Source: Serratia sp. PL17 (GTDB lineage: Bacteria; Pseudomonadota; Gammaproteobacteria; Enterobacterales; Enterobacteriaceae). From it: a stretch of 64,000 nt of DNA. Positions within the stretch are counted from its first letter, which is position 1. Every line of letters begins with the position of its first letter. The translations under genes and the position numbers were made by a program. Below are positions 35,224 to 45,753 of this stretch, piece by piece. The stretch covers positions 1-64,000 of the forward strand of contig NZ_JAFIBY010000006.1 of assembly GCF_017832355.1 (NCBI RefSeq). Reading direction: 5' to 3'. Under the pieces are notes generated by a model. It made no database searches. It saw only the letters and a list, made by a program, of their open reading frames with translations, and was not told where the DNA came from.

Positions 35224-36411
35224 TTACAGTGAGCGACGCAGGCGGGCTACAGCTTCTTGCATCTGCTGTTCAGTGGCCGTGGCAAACGACAGGCGGAAAG
35301 TCGAACGGTCCGGGTTGTCAGAGAAGAAGTATTCTCCTGGCACAAATACCACGCCCTGTTGCAGAGTGGTTTTCAGCCATTCGGTGGCGTTGAACGGCTG
35401 ACGGAAACGCGCCCACAGGAACATTCCGCCTTTCGGCATATCGAAGCTGATATGCTCGCCCAACTCTTTCCCCACCAGGCCAGCCAGGATCTCACCTTTT
35501 TGCTTGTACGCCGCACGGATCTTTTCGATCTGCGCCGGTAAACGATCCAGTCCCAGATAACATTCTACAATGCTCTGCGACAACGCACTGGCATGCAGAT
35601 CTGCCGCCTGCTTGATGATTGCCACTTTATGCAGCAAGAACGGCGGCAAAATCGCCCAACCCAAACGCAAGCCCGGTGCCAGGATCTTGGAGAAGGTCGA
35701 GGTGTAGATAATATTATCGGTATGGCCCAGCAGCTGTTGGGAAACCTGGTGCAAGGTGGCGTTACGCTCGTCGGTGAAACGCAGCTCACCGTACGGGTCA
35801 TCCTCAATAATCAGGAAGTTGTGCTCGGCCGCCAGCTTCACTAACAGCTCGCGGCGCGGTGCACTCAGCGTAATGCCGCTTGGGTTGCCGAAATTAGGCA
35901 CAACGTACACACCTTTAATGCGCTGTGTCTTGAGCAGTTCTGCCAGTTCTTCAACCACCATGCCATCACTGTCTGATGACACCGACATGATGTTGGCCTC
36001 TGCCAGTTCCAGCGTCTGCAATGCCGCCAGATACGTCGGGCGCTCCACCACAAACACGTCGCCTGGGTTAACGATGGCACGCATCACCAGATCCAGCGCC
36101 TGCTGGGAACCCGCAGTCACCATCACTTCGTCGGCGGTAGCAGAAACACCGCGCTGGGCGCACAGCGCACAGATACGCTCGCGCAGCACTGGGCTACCTT
36201 CGGTCAAGCCATACTGGAAGGCACTCTTCGGTTGTTCAGTGATTGCCTGATGGGTTGCGATACTCAACCCTTCGAAATCAAACAGGGCATCAGAGGGGAT
36301 GCCGCCCGCCAGCGAAATGACATTTTCCATCTTACTGTGCTTGAGCAATTCACGAATTGCCGAGCTTTTTACTTTTACGATGCGCTGCGCGAGTAACCCT
36401 TCTGTGTTCAT
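35224..36411 (-). CDS. PLP-dependent aminotransferase (class I/II, LysN/MocR-type catalytic domain)
   Basis: A 395-residue fold-type I aminotransferase lacking the DNA-binding domain of MocR regulators. The Schiff-base lysine is Lys242 in STFSKILAPGLRLGW; PNFGNPSGIT and EDDPYGELRF are the PLP-ring and pyridine-nitrogen motifs. The closest group by pattern is 2-aminoadipate or multi-substrate aminotransferases such as LysN; the substrate is not certain. It lies downstream of livF, separated by a 57-bp palindromic element, and upstream of ugpB on the same strand. The neighbouring liv genes make an amino-acid substrate plausible but do not prove it. Confidence 0.9.
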   Translation of the reverse strand: MNTEGLLAQRIVKVKSSAIRELLKHSKMENVISLAGGIPSDALFDFEGLSIATHQAITEQPKSAFQYGLTEGSPVLRERICALCAQRGVSATADEVMVTAGSQQALDLVMRAIVNPGDVFVVERPTYLAALQTLELAEANIMSVSSDSDGMVVEELAELLKTQRIKGVYVVPNFGNPSGITLSAPRRELLVKLAAEHNFLIIEDDPYGELRFTDERNATLHQVSQQLLGHTDNIIYTSTFSKILAPGLRLGWAILPPFLLHKVAIIKQAADLHASALSQSIVECYLGLDRLPAQIEKIRAAYKQKGEILAGLVGKELGEHISFDMPKGGMFLWARFRQPFNATEWLKTTLQQGVVFVPGEYFFSDNPDRSTFRLSFATATEQQMQEAVARLRRSL

Positions 36412-36440
36412 TTCTTCTTCTCGTAATCGTTAAAAACTTT

Positions 36441-36497
36441 GTAGGGGCGCTGTATATTGCGCCCGAATCACTCGGGACGAATATATTCGTCCCCTAC
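36441..36497. repeat. 57-bp nested palindromic element between livF and aminotransferase gene
   Basis: The ends GTAGGGG and CCCCTAC are inverted. Inside are a GGGCGC/GCGCCC hairpin and a perfect 20-base palindrome GGGACGAATATATTCGTCCC. This layout is that of a small non-coding mobile repeat or a strong RNA structure. No T run follows on either strand. Confidence 0.65.
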
Positions 36498-36513
36498 GGC
36501 TTTGACGGGTATT

Positions 36514-37215
36514 TCAACCGCCCAGATACGCCGACCTCACTGCTTCGTTTGCTAACAATGCGGCTCCCGTATCTTCCAACACCACGCGCCCGTTTTCCAG
36601 TACATAACCACGATCGGCCAATTTCAGCGCCTGATTGGCGTTTTGCTCCACCAGGAAGATCGTCATACCCTCTTCGCGCAGTTGCTGAATAATGTCAAAA
36701 ATCTGCTGAATGATGATCGGCGCCAACCCCAGAGAGGGTTCATCGAGCAACAGTAACTTCGGCTGGCTCATCAGCGCACGACCAATCGCCAACATCTGCT
36801 GTTCACCGCCGGACATGGTGCCAGAGCGCTGAGTACGGCGCTCCAACAGGCGCGGGAACAGGCTGAATACCCGTTCAATTCGCTGCTGATACTGATGACG
36901 ATCGGCAAAGAAACCGCCCATCGCCAGATTCTCTTCCACGGTCATGCGCGAAAACACCCGCCGCCCTTCAGGCACAATCGCCACGGCCTCACGCATGATG
37001 CGCGACGTTTGCCACTGGGTAATGTCCTGATCGAGAAAAGTGATACTCCCCTCGCTGGCACGCGGTTCACCGCACAGCGTGCCGAGTAACGTGGTTTTAC
37101 CGGCACCGTTCGCGCCAATCAGGGTGACAATCTCACCCTGATTGATGTTCAGGCTAACCTGATGCAACGCCTGGATTTTGCCGTAATGGGCGGACACCTG
37201 ATTAAATGACAACAT
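36514..37215 (-). CDS. livF: Branched-chain amino acid ABC transporter ATPase LivF
   Basis: LivF is one of two ATPase subunits of the LIV transporter for leucine, isoleucine and valine. The 233 residues carry Walker A GANGAGKTTLLG, signature MSGGEQQMLAIGRAL and Walker B LLLDEPSLGLAP. The ATG shares one base with the livG stop (TAATG). Last gene of livHMGF. Confidence 0.97.
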   Translation of the reverse strand: MLSFNQVSAHYGKIQALHQVSLNINQGEIVTLIGANGAGKTTLLGTLCGEPRASEGSITFLDQDITQWQTSRIMREAVAIVPEGRRVFSRMTVEENLAMGGFFADRHQYQQRIERVFSLFPRLLERRTQRSGTMSGGEQQMLAIGRALMSQPKLLLLDEPSLGLAPIIIQQIFDIIQQLREEGMTIFLVEQNANQALKLADRGYVLENGRVVLEDTGAALLANEAVRSAYLGG

Positions 37216-37985
37216 TAAGCTTCCCCCAAATACGCCCGGATCACGTCCGGGTTGTTACGAATTTCTGCCGGAGTGCCCTGTGCCAGCGGCGTACCCTGGT
37301 TTACCACGTAGATGCGATCGGAAATGCCCATCACCAACTTCATATCGTGTTCAATCAGCAACACCGAGACCTTATGCTGATGACGCAGTTCGATAATCAG
37401 GTGATCCAGCTCGTCGGTTTCCTTCGGGTTCAGACCCGCCGCCGGCTCATCCAGCATCAGCAACTCCGGCCGTGTAACCATGCAGCGCGCAATCTCCAAG
37501 CGACGTTGTTGGCCGTACGCCAGGTTACCTGCAGACCGGTTAGCCATCTCTAACAGGCCAACCCGTTGCAGCCACACCGAGGCACGTTCCAGCGCGTCGG
37601 CTTCGGCGCGGCGAAAGGCCGGGGTTTTCAACAGCCCGGCGAAAACGCCGCTTTTCAGATGTTGATGCTGTGCAACTAACAGGTTTTCAATCACGGTCAT
37701 TTCACGGAACAGCCGCACGTGCTGGAAAGTTCGCACTACGCCCATACGGGCAATCGTCTGGCCAGGTAACCCTTCCAGATGGCGTTCGCGCAGTTTGATG
37801 GTGCCGCCGGTCGGGCGGTAGAAACCGGTCAGGCAGTTAAACACCGTGGTTTTACCCGCGCCATTCGGGCCGATGAGCGAAACAATCTCGCCTTCATTGA
37901 GCTCCAGCGCCACGTTATTGACCGCCAATAAGCCGCCGAAACGCATCGACAACCCTTCGACCTTCAGTAAAGGTTGCATGCTCAT
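37215..37985 (-). CDS. livG: Branched-chain amino acid ABC transporter ATPase LivG
   Basis: The second ATPase of the LIV system, 256 residues. Walker A is [12 protein letters not shown], the signature region [17 protein letters not shown] and Walker [14 protein letters not shown]. The C-terminal [14 protein letters not shown] is typical of LivG. It overlaps livM by four bases (ATGA) and livF by one, so the set is tightly coupled. Confidence 0.97.
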   Translation of the reverse strand: MSMQPLLKVEGLSMRFGGLLAVNNVALELNEGEIVSLIGPNGAGKTTVFNCLTGFYRPTGGTIKLRERHLEGLPGQTIARMGVVRTFQHVRLFREMTVIENLLVAQHQHLKSGVFAGLLKTPAFRRAEADALERASVWLQRVGLLEMANRSAGNLAYGQQRRLEIARCMVTRPELLMLDEPAAGLNPKETDELDHLIIELRHQHKVSVLLIEHDMKLVMGISDRIYVVNQGTPLAQGTPAEIRNNPDVIRAYLGEA

Positions 37986-39261
37986 GCTTGCTCCCCCTTA
38001 CCTGCGTGGATATCCGCCGTCTTCAGTTTTAACTGTGGCCGCTTCATCGGCAGCAGCCCCTGCGGCCGCCAAATCATCATCAACACCATCAGGGCACCCA
38101 GCAGCAACATGCTGTATTCGTTAAGATCCCGCATCAATTCGCGCGACACAACCAGCAGAATCGCCGCCAGGATCACAGCAAACTGCGACCCCATGCCGCC
38201 CAATACCACGATCGCCAAAACAAAGGCCGACTCGACGAAGGTAAAGGATTCCGGGCTGACAAAGCCCTGACGCGCGGCAAACAGCGTACCGGCAAAACCG
38301 GCGAAGGCGGCGCTGATGGTAAAGGCGGTCAGCTTGATTTTGGTCGGGCTGAGGCCCAATGAGCGGCAAGCGATTTCGTCTTCACGCAGGGCTTCCCAGG
38401 CGCGCCCAAGCGGCATGCGCAGCAGCCGGTTAATCACAAACAGCGTCAGCACCACCAGCAGCAGTGCCACCAGATACAGGAACACGATGCGATCGCTCGG
38501 ATCGTATTTCAGGCCAAAGAAGTTGTGGAAGGTATCCCAACCGCCATCACGCACGCTGCGGTTGAACTCCAGCCCAAAGAAGGTCGGTTTCGGGATCTGA
38601 CTGATGCCGTTAGGCCCGCCGGTGATCTCGGTGTTGTTCAACAACAGGATACGCACGATTTCACCGAAGCCCAGCGTCACAATCGCCAGGTAGTCTCCAC
38701 GCAAACGCAGCACCGGGAAGCCGAGCAGGAAACCAAAGATAGCGGTAACAATGCCCGCCAGCGGCAGGCTTTCCCAAAAGCCGAGGCCATAGTAATGGTT
38801 CAACAGCGCATAGGTGTAGGCGCCTATGGCGTAGAAACCACCGTAGCCCAGCACCAGCAAGCCGGATAGCCCAACCACCACATTCAGCCCCAACCCCAGC
38901 ATCACGTAGATCAGCGTCAGCGTGGCAATATCCACCGTGCCGCGCGACACCAAAAACGGCCAAGCAACCGCAGCGACAATAATCGCTGCCGCCAGCAGTT
39001 TCTGGCGTGCCGTCGTACCGTCAAAGCTCGGTAATACGAATGACGGGCCTGAGATTTTTTTCAGCCCGTGCTGCATCAGCGGGCGCAGCAACTGGAAGAA
39101 AAACACGATGACGCAGCCGATACCGATCCACATCCAGCGGACTTCCGCCGCGCCATGCACCACCAGTTTGGTACCCTCGAGGCTCAGCTGCATTCCCATC
39201 AGGAATGAAGCCATCACAAACAGCACCAGAGTGGCGATCAACGCATTGAGCAGATTGAGTT

Positions 39262-39265
<4 letters not shown>
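37982..39265 (-). CDS. livM: Branched-chain amino acid ABC transporter permease LivM
   Basis: LivM is a membrane subunit of the LIV importer. The 427-residue product has the extended N-terminal region found in enterobacterial LivM and the family motifs [26 protein letters not shown] and [21 protein letters not shown]. It overlaps both livH and livG by four bases. Confidence 0.97.
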
Positions 39266-40188
<923 letters not shown>

Positions 40189-40210
40189 ACTCTGACCCTT
40201 GGCTTCGCTT

Positions 40211-40336
40211 TTATACCCATCATACTTGAAGCTGCATCTGTGTTGGCTGCACTCACTCACCCGAATCACTTACTTAAGTAAGCTCATCGGGACTCACTCC
40301 CTTGCCGCCTTGATGCAACTCCAATTATTTTGGGTA
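40211..40336 (+). repeat. Dispersed repeat, copy B (livK-livH gap)
   Basis: About 126 bases from TTATACCCATCATAC to ATTATTTTGGGTA. Its centre is the 14-base palindrome CTTACTTAAGTAAG. Shared blocks with copies C and D are the ends, TGTTGGCTGC, CACTTAC and TTGCCGCCTTGATGCAAC. It stands 34 bases from copy C in the opposite orientation. Confidence 0.75.
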
Positions 40337-40370
40337 AAGCAAACCTGAAATGACAATCATTAAAAACGCT

Positions 40371-40497
40371 TATACCCAATGGATTTCGCGTTGCAGCTAG
40401 GCGGCAAGCGGGTAAATCCCCAGGAGCTTAGTAAGCTAAGTGACTGGGGTGCGCCCGTGAAACCAACAACGCTACAACGTGAAAGACGACGGGTATA
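40371..40497 (-). repeat. Dispersed repeat, copy C (livK-livH gap)
   Basis: Read on the minus strand it runs from TATACCCGTCGTC to CATTGGGTATA, 127 bases. The central palindrome is CTTAGCTTACTAAG. Its right end reaches the livK stop codon. With copy B it makes a head-to-head inverted pair that could fold the livK-livH transcript and favour the binding protein. Confidence 0.75.
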
Positions 40498-41613
40498 TTA
40501 TTTAATCGGCGTTGATGTGCCGTCGGCATGCCATTCAAACACGCCAAATTCAAAGCCTTTCAGGTCGCCTTTTTCATCCCAGCTCAACGGCCCCATCACG
40601 GTATCCACCGGCTTACCGGTTTTCAGATCCTTGACGATATCAGCCGGTTCCTGGCTGCCACTGCGTTCCATTCCGGTGGTCAGAGATTGCAGTGCGGCGT
40701 AGGTAGTCCAGACAAACGGACCGGTCGGATCCAACTTCTTGGCTTTCAGCGCATCAACAACAGGTTTGTTGGCTGGCACCTGATCGTAGCGTTTAGGTAA
40801 GGTCACCAGCATGCCTTCAGAAGCCGCGCCGGCAATGTTAGACAGTGAAGAGTTACCCACACCTTCTGGCCCCATAAAGCGGGTCGTCAGGCCGGCTTGT
40901 TTTGCCTGGCGCAGGATTTGGCCCATTTCTGGGTAGTAGCCACCGAAGTAAACGAAATCGACGTTTTCTTTCTTCAGACGCGCCACCAGAGTGGAGAAGT
41001 CTTTATCGCCGGCCGTGATACCTTCAAACATCACCACGTCGGTACCCTGCTTTTTCAGGCTATCACGCACCGAGCGTGCCAGACCTTCACCATACTGTTG
41101 CTTGTCGTGAACCACGGCAATGCGCTTAGGCTTGATCTCACTGAGGATGTATTTCGCCGCCGTCGGGCCCTGATCGGAGTCCAGGCCGGTCGTACGCATG
41201 ATCATCTTGTAACCACGGGTGGTCAGATCGGCGTTGGTGGCCGCCGGGGTAATCATGATCACGCCTTCATCTTCATAAATATCGGAAGCCGGCTGCGTCG
41301 AAGACGAGCACAGGTGGCCAATCACATAGCGAATACCGTCGTTGATCACCTTGTTAGCGACCGCGACCGCCTGTTTCGGATCACAGGCATCATCGTATTC
41401 CACACCCACCAGCTTATCGCCCTTGATACCGCCCTTGGCATTGATATCGGCAATGGCCTGACGAGCACCGGTGAACTCCATGTCGCCATATTGTGCGACT
41501 GGGCCTGACATCGCCCCAACAATGGCCACTTTAATGTCTTTCGCCATTGCCGTATGACCGATAGCCATCGCAATACAACCCGCCAACAGCGCCTTACCTT
41601 TTGTTAATTTCAT
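40498..41613 (-). CDS. livK: Branched-chain amino acid ABC transporter substrate-binding protein (LivK-type)
   Basis: The periplasmic receptor feeding LivHMGF. From the ATG at 41613 (GGGGA ribosome site) it is 371 residues with a signal peptide of about 24 ([18 protein letters not shown]). The mature protein has [35 protein letters not shown] with the first disulfide Cys, and [20 protein letters not shown]. It could equally be called LivJ; context with livHMGF favours livK. E. coli has a second receptor, LivJ, near rpoH; none is present in that place here. Confidence 0.95.
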   Translation of the reverse strand: MKLTKGKALLAGCIAMAIGHTAMAKDIKVAIVGAMSGPVAQYGDMEFTGARQAIADINAKGGIKGDKLVGVEYDDACDPKQAVAVANKVINDGIRYVIGHLCSSSTQPASDIYEDEGVIMITPAATNADLTTRGYKMIMRTTGLDSDQGPTAAKYILSEIKPKRIAVVHDKQQYGEGLARSVRDSLKKQGTDVVMFEGITAGDKDFSTLVARLKKENVDFVYFGGYYPEMGQILRQAKQAGLTTRFMGPEGVGNSSLSNIAGAASEGMLVTLPKRYDQVPANKPVVDALKAKKLDPTGPFVWTTYAALQSLTTGMERSGSQEPADIVKDLKTGKPVDTVMGPLSWDEKGDLKGFEFGVFEWHADGTSTPIK

Positions 41614-42019
41614 CCGCAAATCCCCATCTGTCGTTGTGAACGTACCTGTTGTGTTTACCCGCACCTGACCCTTATTTACTGCTTTTATTCATAAGTAATA
41701 ATGATTTAGGTATTTTACAGGCAATATTTTCTAATAAGACTTTATTTTTCATATCATTAAACAGGAATTTTCTTCTGCAAATCAACTTCATTGCTCAGAA
41801 ACAAGCGGTGTAAACAGGATAAAATTCGGATTAAATCCGCGCCATTTAGCCCGTGGCGTAGCGCATCGTGCTGGTTAACAATCCATTTACTAACTATTTA
41901 CTCGGAAAATGGTCCGTGCAAAAAACATTTTGCGCAGTAATCGTACAGAAAAACTTACACAACGCTCTGCACAAGATCTATTACACTGTCGGCATCATTT
42001 AACTGCGCGGAAATTCTGC
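41614..42019. other. livK-panM divergent intergenic region
   Basis: About 400 bases, AT-rich (around 41690-41830), with no plausible gene. It must hold the livK promoter and leader and the panM promoter. Lrp control of liv genes is known in E. coli; the degenerate Lrp site cannot be placed by eye. Confidence 0.5.
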
Positions 42020-42412
42020 ATGAAACTGACCATTGAGCGCCTGACCGCGCTGTCCCCGCAAGATCTTATCGACCTCGGCAAAATCTGGCCGCATCAGCAG
42101 CCGGAAGAGTGGCAGAGCTGGCTGAACGATGGCAAAGCGCTGTTCGCCGCCCGTTTTAACGAGCGACTGTTAGGCGCAGTGAAAATTGCGATAGAGGGTG
42201 AAAAGGCCGAGTTACGGGATCTGCTGGTGCGCGAAGTCACACGCCGCCGTGGGGTTGGCCTCTATCTGGTGCAGGACGCGCAGCGCCAATTGCCGCAGAT
42301 AACGCACTGGCAGCTTTCAACTGCAGGCCTGACGCCCCGCGAACGCGGTGAGGTGGATAACTTTATGCGCGCCTGCGGTTTCACTCAGCAAGGCGAACTC
42401 TGGCAGCAATGA
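42020..42412 (+). CDS. panM: PanD autocleavage activator and regulator PanM (PanZ)
   Basis: PanM is a GNAT-fold protein that binds acetyl-CoA and triggers self-cleavage of pro-PanD (aspartate decarboxylase), so coupling pantothenate synthesis to the CoA pool. With ATG 42020 it is 130 residues: MKLTIERLTALSPQDLIDLGKIWP at the start, then FAARFNERLLGAVK and the CoA-binding loop REVTRRRGVGLYLVQ. The neighbourhood of liv genes matches E. coli. Its stop overlaps the next gene by four bases (ATGA), coupling it to the DUF3142 gene. Confidence 0.93.
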   Translation: MKLTIERLTALSPQDLIDLGKIWPHQQPEEWQSWLNDGKALFAARFNERLLGAVKIAIEGEKAELRDLLVREVTRRRGVGLYLVQDAQRQLPQITHWQLSTAGLTPRERGEVDNFMRACGFTQQGELWQQ

Positions 42413-43626
42413 AGCGGGGGCTAATAACGCTATTCGTACTGGCGCTGGCGTTAACCTCATGGTTCGGTGGCCGTCATCAGGCGCTAGGGTTATCACAACC
42501 TTGGGATAACGAGGTTTATGTCTGGCAACGGGTCTGGACCCCACAGCATGCCGCCGCATTGGCGCAAAGCCGTGATTTGTTCCCCGTGTTGCGGGTGCTG
42601 GGAATGCAGGCCCACCCGCGTGAAGGCTGGCGGGAAATCCCGGTTAACCTCCCGTTACTGAAACAAGATGGCCGCCCGTTGTGGCTGGTGGTCCGTCTGG
42701 ACGGGCAGTTGGCGCAACTGGATGAGTCTGCCATTCGCCAGCGTCTACTCGAAACAGTGCAGCAGTGGCAACGCGCCGGGCTGCGGGTCATCGGCGTTGA
42801 AATAGATCATGACGCCGCAACCGCTCGACTGCCCGCGTATCAACATTTCTTGCAGCAACTGCGTCAGCAATTGCCCCATACCTTAGCGCTAGGCATCACG
42901 GCATTACCGACCTGGATCGGCTCAGCCGCGTTGCCCGGTGTATTGCAACAAGTCGACAGTTCGGTACTGCAAGTGCATGCGGTGCTGTCGCCTCAGCAAG
43001 GGCTCTTCGTCAGCCCGCTGGCACTGCGTTGGGTAAATCAATACGCGAAAATCACGCCAAAACCTTTCCGGGTGGCATTACCAGCCTACGGTATGGGTCT
43101 GATGGGGGTCGATGCTCAGGGTGCCCAGGTTGAAAGCGAAGCGTCATTGCGCGTTGCGGGCACATCGCGTGAGTTAACCGTTGCACCGCAACAGGTGGCT
43201 GATTTTCTGCATCAACTGAATTCGCGGACCACGCCGCGCTTGCGTGGGATTATCTGGTTCCGACTGCCCTTGGCTGACGATCGCCGCGCCTGGTCGCTGG
43301 CTACGCTGCGGGCGGTAATAGAAAAGCAACCGCTCGACGCCAGCTGGCAGGTAAAATTTAGCCCTCAACCACAGCAAAATGGGCTAAATGATCTGATAAT
43401 TCACAATAACGGCCCTGTTGACGCCCCATTGCCACATGAAATCATCATCACCGCGGGTGAGTGCCTGGCGGCGGACGCTGCGGGCAACTACCGGCTGGAA
43501 AGCGAGCCTCAACGGCAACGCTTTGTGCTCATTCACAGCGACCAGCTTCGCGCCGGACAATCCCGGCCGCTGGGCTGGCTACGATGCCAACAACTGATGC
43601 CAGGAGGCACCCTTGTCATACCTTAA
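42409..43626 (+). CDS. DUF3142 domain-containing protein
   Basis: A 405-residue protein with an N-terminal hydrophobic segment (about 4-20) that could be a signal peptide or anchor. The middle looks like a TIM-barrel glycosidase relative: LWLVVRLDGQL, then GVEIDHDAATARLPAYQHFLQQLRQQLP with acidic residues where GH18-like enzymes keep theirs, then ALGITALPTWI. This pattern is that of DUF3142; no activity is known to me. It begins inside panM (ATGA overlap) and ends inside the next gene, so the three genes form a coupled unit. The unit lies between liv and rpoH, where E. coli has livJ. Confidence 0.75.
   Translation: MKRGLITLFVLALALTSWFGGRHQALGLSQPWDNEVYVWQRVWTPQHAAALAQSRDLFPVLRVLGMQAHPREGWREIPVNLPLLKQDGRPLWLVVRLDGQLAQLDESAIRQRLLETVQQWQRAGLRVIGVEIDHDAATARLPAYQHFLQQLRQQLPHTLALGITALPTWIGSAALPGVLQQVDSSVLQVHAVLSPQQGLFVSPLALRWVNQYAKITPKPFRVALPAYGMGLMGVDAQGAQVESEASLRVAGTSRELTVAPQQVADFLHQLNSRTTPRLRGIIWFRLPLADDRRAWSLATLRAVIEKQPLDASWQVKFSPQPQQNGLNDLIIHNNGPVDAPLPHEIIITAGECLAADAAGNYRLESEPQRQRFVLIHSDQLRAGQSRPLGWLRCQQLMPGGTLVIP
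43602..43607 (+). promoter_or_regulatory. Ribosome binding site deciding a TTG start
   Basis: AGGAGG five bases before TTG 43613. There is no ATG or GTG in frame between this site and the signal-like segment, so TTG is the likely initiator of the 693-residue exported protein. Confidence 0.65.
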
Positions 43627-45694
43627 TGCGCACGCCGGACGGAGTCTCTGCGGACGTTCTCTCTCTCTGGCAGCCCTGATCGGTTCTGCGTTGGCGATGC
43701 CGATTAACAGTTATGCTTGCGGGCCGGACTTCCCTAATCGCCTGCTGGTCGATCGCAACGGCACACTGCTGTACATGCCGGAAGGTAACTTCGCTTTTGA
43801 AGCAGGCCGTCTGGTCGCCGTGGATAAGCAGCTACCGCTGTGGAAAGCGCCACCGCCGGCCATGCCGCCGAAACCTATGCCACTGTCACCGGAAACCCTC
43901 ATCATCGATAAAATGCGGGCGGCCAAGACCGTTGAAGAGGCCGATGCCGTCAATACTCAAGGGTTATCTGACGCCGCCCGTCTTTACCAACTGGGCGCAG
44001 TGGCTTTTGCCGGTGAAGACCCACGCGCGGGTGAGTATTTCCAGCAGGTACTGGCGCTACCCGCCGCAGACCAGGGCGACTGGGGACTGCGGGCACAATA
44101 TTCACTCGGCCGATTGCTAATGGGTGATCACGGCACGCCAGAGAATGAAACTGGCGCATCGGCCGTGGCGGTCAAACACCCTGGTAAACCGCAGCTCGAG
44201 CAAGCGTTAGCCGCATTCCAGCAGGTGATTGAGCGGGTGAAAAGCGGCACGACTGACCCTGACCAACTGGCGCTAAGCAGCCTTGGCCAGCAAGCACGTA
44301 TCCACCTGTGGTTGGGTGAGGTCGCTCAAGCGGCTCATCTGTATGCGCAGCAGGCAGCACAAGGCGACCAAGACGGTGGGTTGTCGTTGCAGTACGTCTC
44401 CAGCTATCTGGTCAACCCTGACCACTTCGATGTGCTTAAACAGACCATTACCGATCCGTTGATCCAACAGTTGGTGACCATTGAACTGTTTGCCCGCAGC
44501 AGTAATTTACAAATGGCAGACACTGACGGCACCGGCAGCCGTTCTACACAGATTGTCAGCCAAATTCTGACGCTGTTGGATGCCTCGGTGAAAAGCGGTT
44601 TCAGCGGCAGCGATCGACTGGCGGCACTCGCGTACCGCGCAGGGCAATATCCGATGGCAGCCAGCCTGCTGAAACACGCCGGAGACAGCGGCCTGGCCTG
44701 GTGGCTCCGTGCCAAGATGGCGTTGCGGGACGGGGATGTTAAAACCGCTACCGCAGACTACGCCAAAGCAGCAGCCGCTTTCCCATCCAGTGAAAGCTGG
44801 GGTGAACAGCGCAATGCGGACTTTACGCCAGAAACCCTCGTACCCGAGTGCCGGGTTGCGGGGGAACAGGCCATCCTGGCCCTGGATCGCGGCGACTATC
44901 TGCAAGCCATGGACTTCTTGTATCGCGGCAAAGATATTTACTGGGCGGACGTCGCCGACGTGGCGGAGCGCGTGCTTACCGTCGACGAACTTAAAGGCTT
45001 TGTCGATAAGCATGTGCCGGCACCTGCTACACCGCTGAAACCTGTTAATCCGGACGAGTATAACGGCCAAACGCTTACACCGGACGTGCAACTACGCGAA
45101 CTGCTGGCGCGGCGGCTGATGCGTGCCCAACGCCCTCAAGAGGCAATGGGCTATTTTGACATCCCTAACTACCGTCAGGTTGCCCAACAGTACGCAGATA
45201 CACTGAAAACAGCCCAGGACAAAACTGCCGATAAACTGGTGCGGGCCAAAGCCTATTATCAAGCCGCAACGCTGCTGCGCACCCAAGGACTGGCGTTTAC
45301 CGGTTATGAAATGACACCGGATTACGCCATTTATGACGCAGGTTATTCCTATCTGGGCGATGCCTTTGATACCCGAGCGCTGAAGCATAAAAGTTGGATC
45401 AGCAGCGCAGAAGCCGCGCGAGCTAAAGCGGCATTGCCGTCGCAAGACAATCGCTTCCTGCACTACCGTTGGCAAGCGGTCGATCTGGCTCAACAGGCGG
45501 CTGACTTACTGCCACCGGCGAGCCAAGCCTATGCCGCCGTGCTGTGTAATGCTGCCGGGTGGGTGATCAAACGTGATGCCAAAACGGGTCGAGCGTTGTA
45601 TCAGCGCTATATCACTACCGGGACCCGGTATAGCTGGGCCAACAAATTTGGTTATGACTGCCCTGCACCGGACTTCTCCACCGTAACGCGATAA
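43613..45694 (+). CDS. Large exported protein of unknown function with TPR-like helical repeats, partner of the DUF3142 protein
   Basis: I do not recognise a named family. The 693-residue product seems to start at TTG 43613, since a perfect AGGAGG lies five bases before and no better start precedes the signal-like segment (about 15-35, LSLAALIGSALAMPINSYA). The mature end begins CGPDFPNRLLVDR and the C-terminus ends with DCPAPDFSTVTR, so a Cys-x-PDF-like motif occurs at both ends. Between are Ala/Leu/Gln-rich helical stretches such as DAARLYQLGAVAFAGED and AARLYQ-like repeats resembling TPR/Sel1 solenoids. It overlaps the DUF3142 stop by 14 bases. A bidirectional terminator follows. Confidence 0.7.
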   Translation: MSYLNAHAGRSLCGRSLSLAALIGSALAMPINSYACGPDFPNRLLVDRNGTLLYMPEGNFAFEAGRLVAVDKQLPLWKAPPPAMPPKPMPLSPETLIIDKMRAAKTVEEADAVNTQGLSDAARLYQLGAVAFAGEDPRAGEYFQQVLALPAADQGDWGLRAQYSLGRLLMGDHGTPENETGASAVAVKHPGKPQLEQALAAFQQVIERVKSGTTDPDQLALSSLGQQARIHLWLGEVAQAAHLYAQQAAQGDQDGGLSLQYVSSYLVNPDHFDVLKQTITDPLIQQLVTIELFARSSNLQMADTDGTGSRSTQIVSQILTLLDASVKSGFSGSDRLAALAYRAGQYPMAASLLKHAGDSGLAWWLRAKMALRDGDVKTATADYAKAAAAFPSSESWGEQRNADFTPETLVPECRVAGEQAILALDRGDYLQAMDFLYRGKDIYWADVADVAERVLTVDELKGFVDKHVPAPATPLKPVNPDEYNGQTLTPDVQLRELLARRLMRAQRPQEAMGYFDIPNYRQVAQQYADTLKTAQDKTADKLVRAKAYYQAATLLRTQGLAFTGYEMTPDYAIYDAGYSYLGDAFDTRALKHKSWISSAEAARAKAALPSQDNRFLHYRWQAVDLAQQAADLLPPASQAYAAVLCNAAGWVIKRDAKTGRALYQRYITTGTRYSWANKFGYDCPAPDFSTVTR

Positions 45695-45710
45695 CGCCAA
45701 ATTTCAGGCA

Positions 45711-45738
45711 CAAAAAAGCCCGGCTAGCCGGGCTTTTT
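45711..45738. terminator. Bidirectional terminator between the exported-protein gene and rpoH
   Basis: AAAAAGCCCGGCT followed directly by AGCCGGGCTTTTT makes a perfect 26-base palindrome with A/T tracts on both sides. It serves the convergent panM unit and rpoH. Confidence 0.92.
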
Positions 45739-45753
45739 AACGCTTATGCGGAA

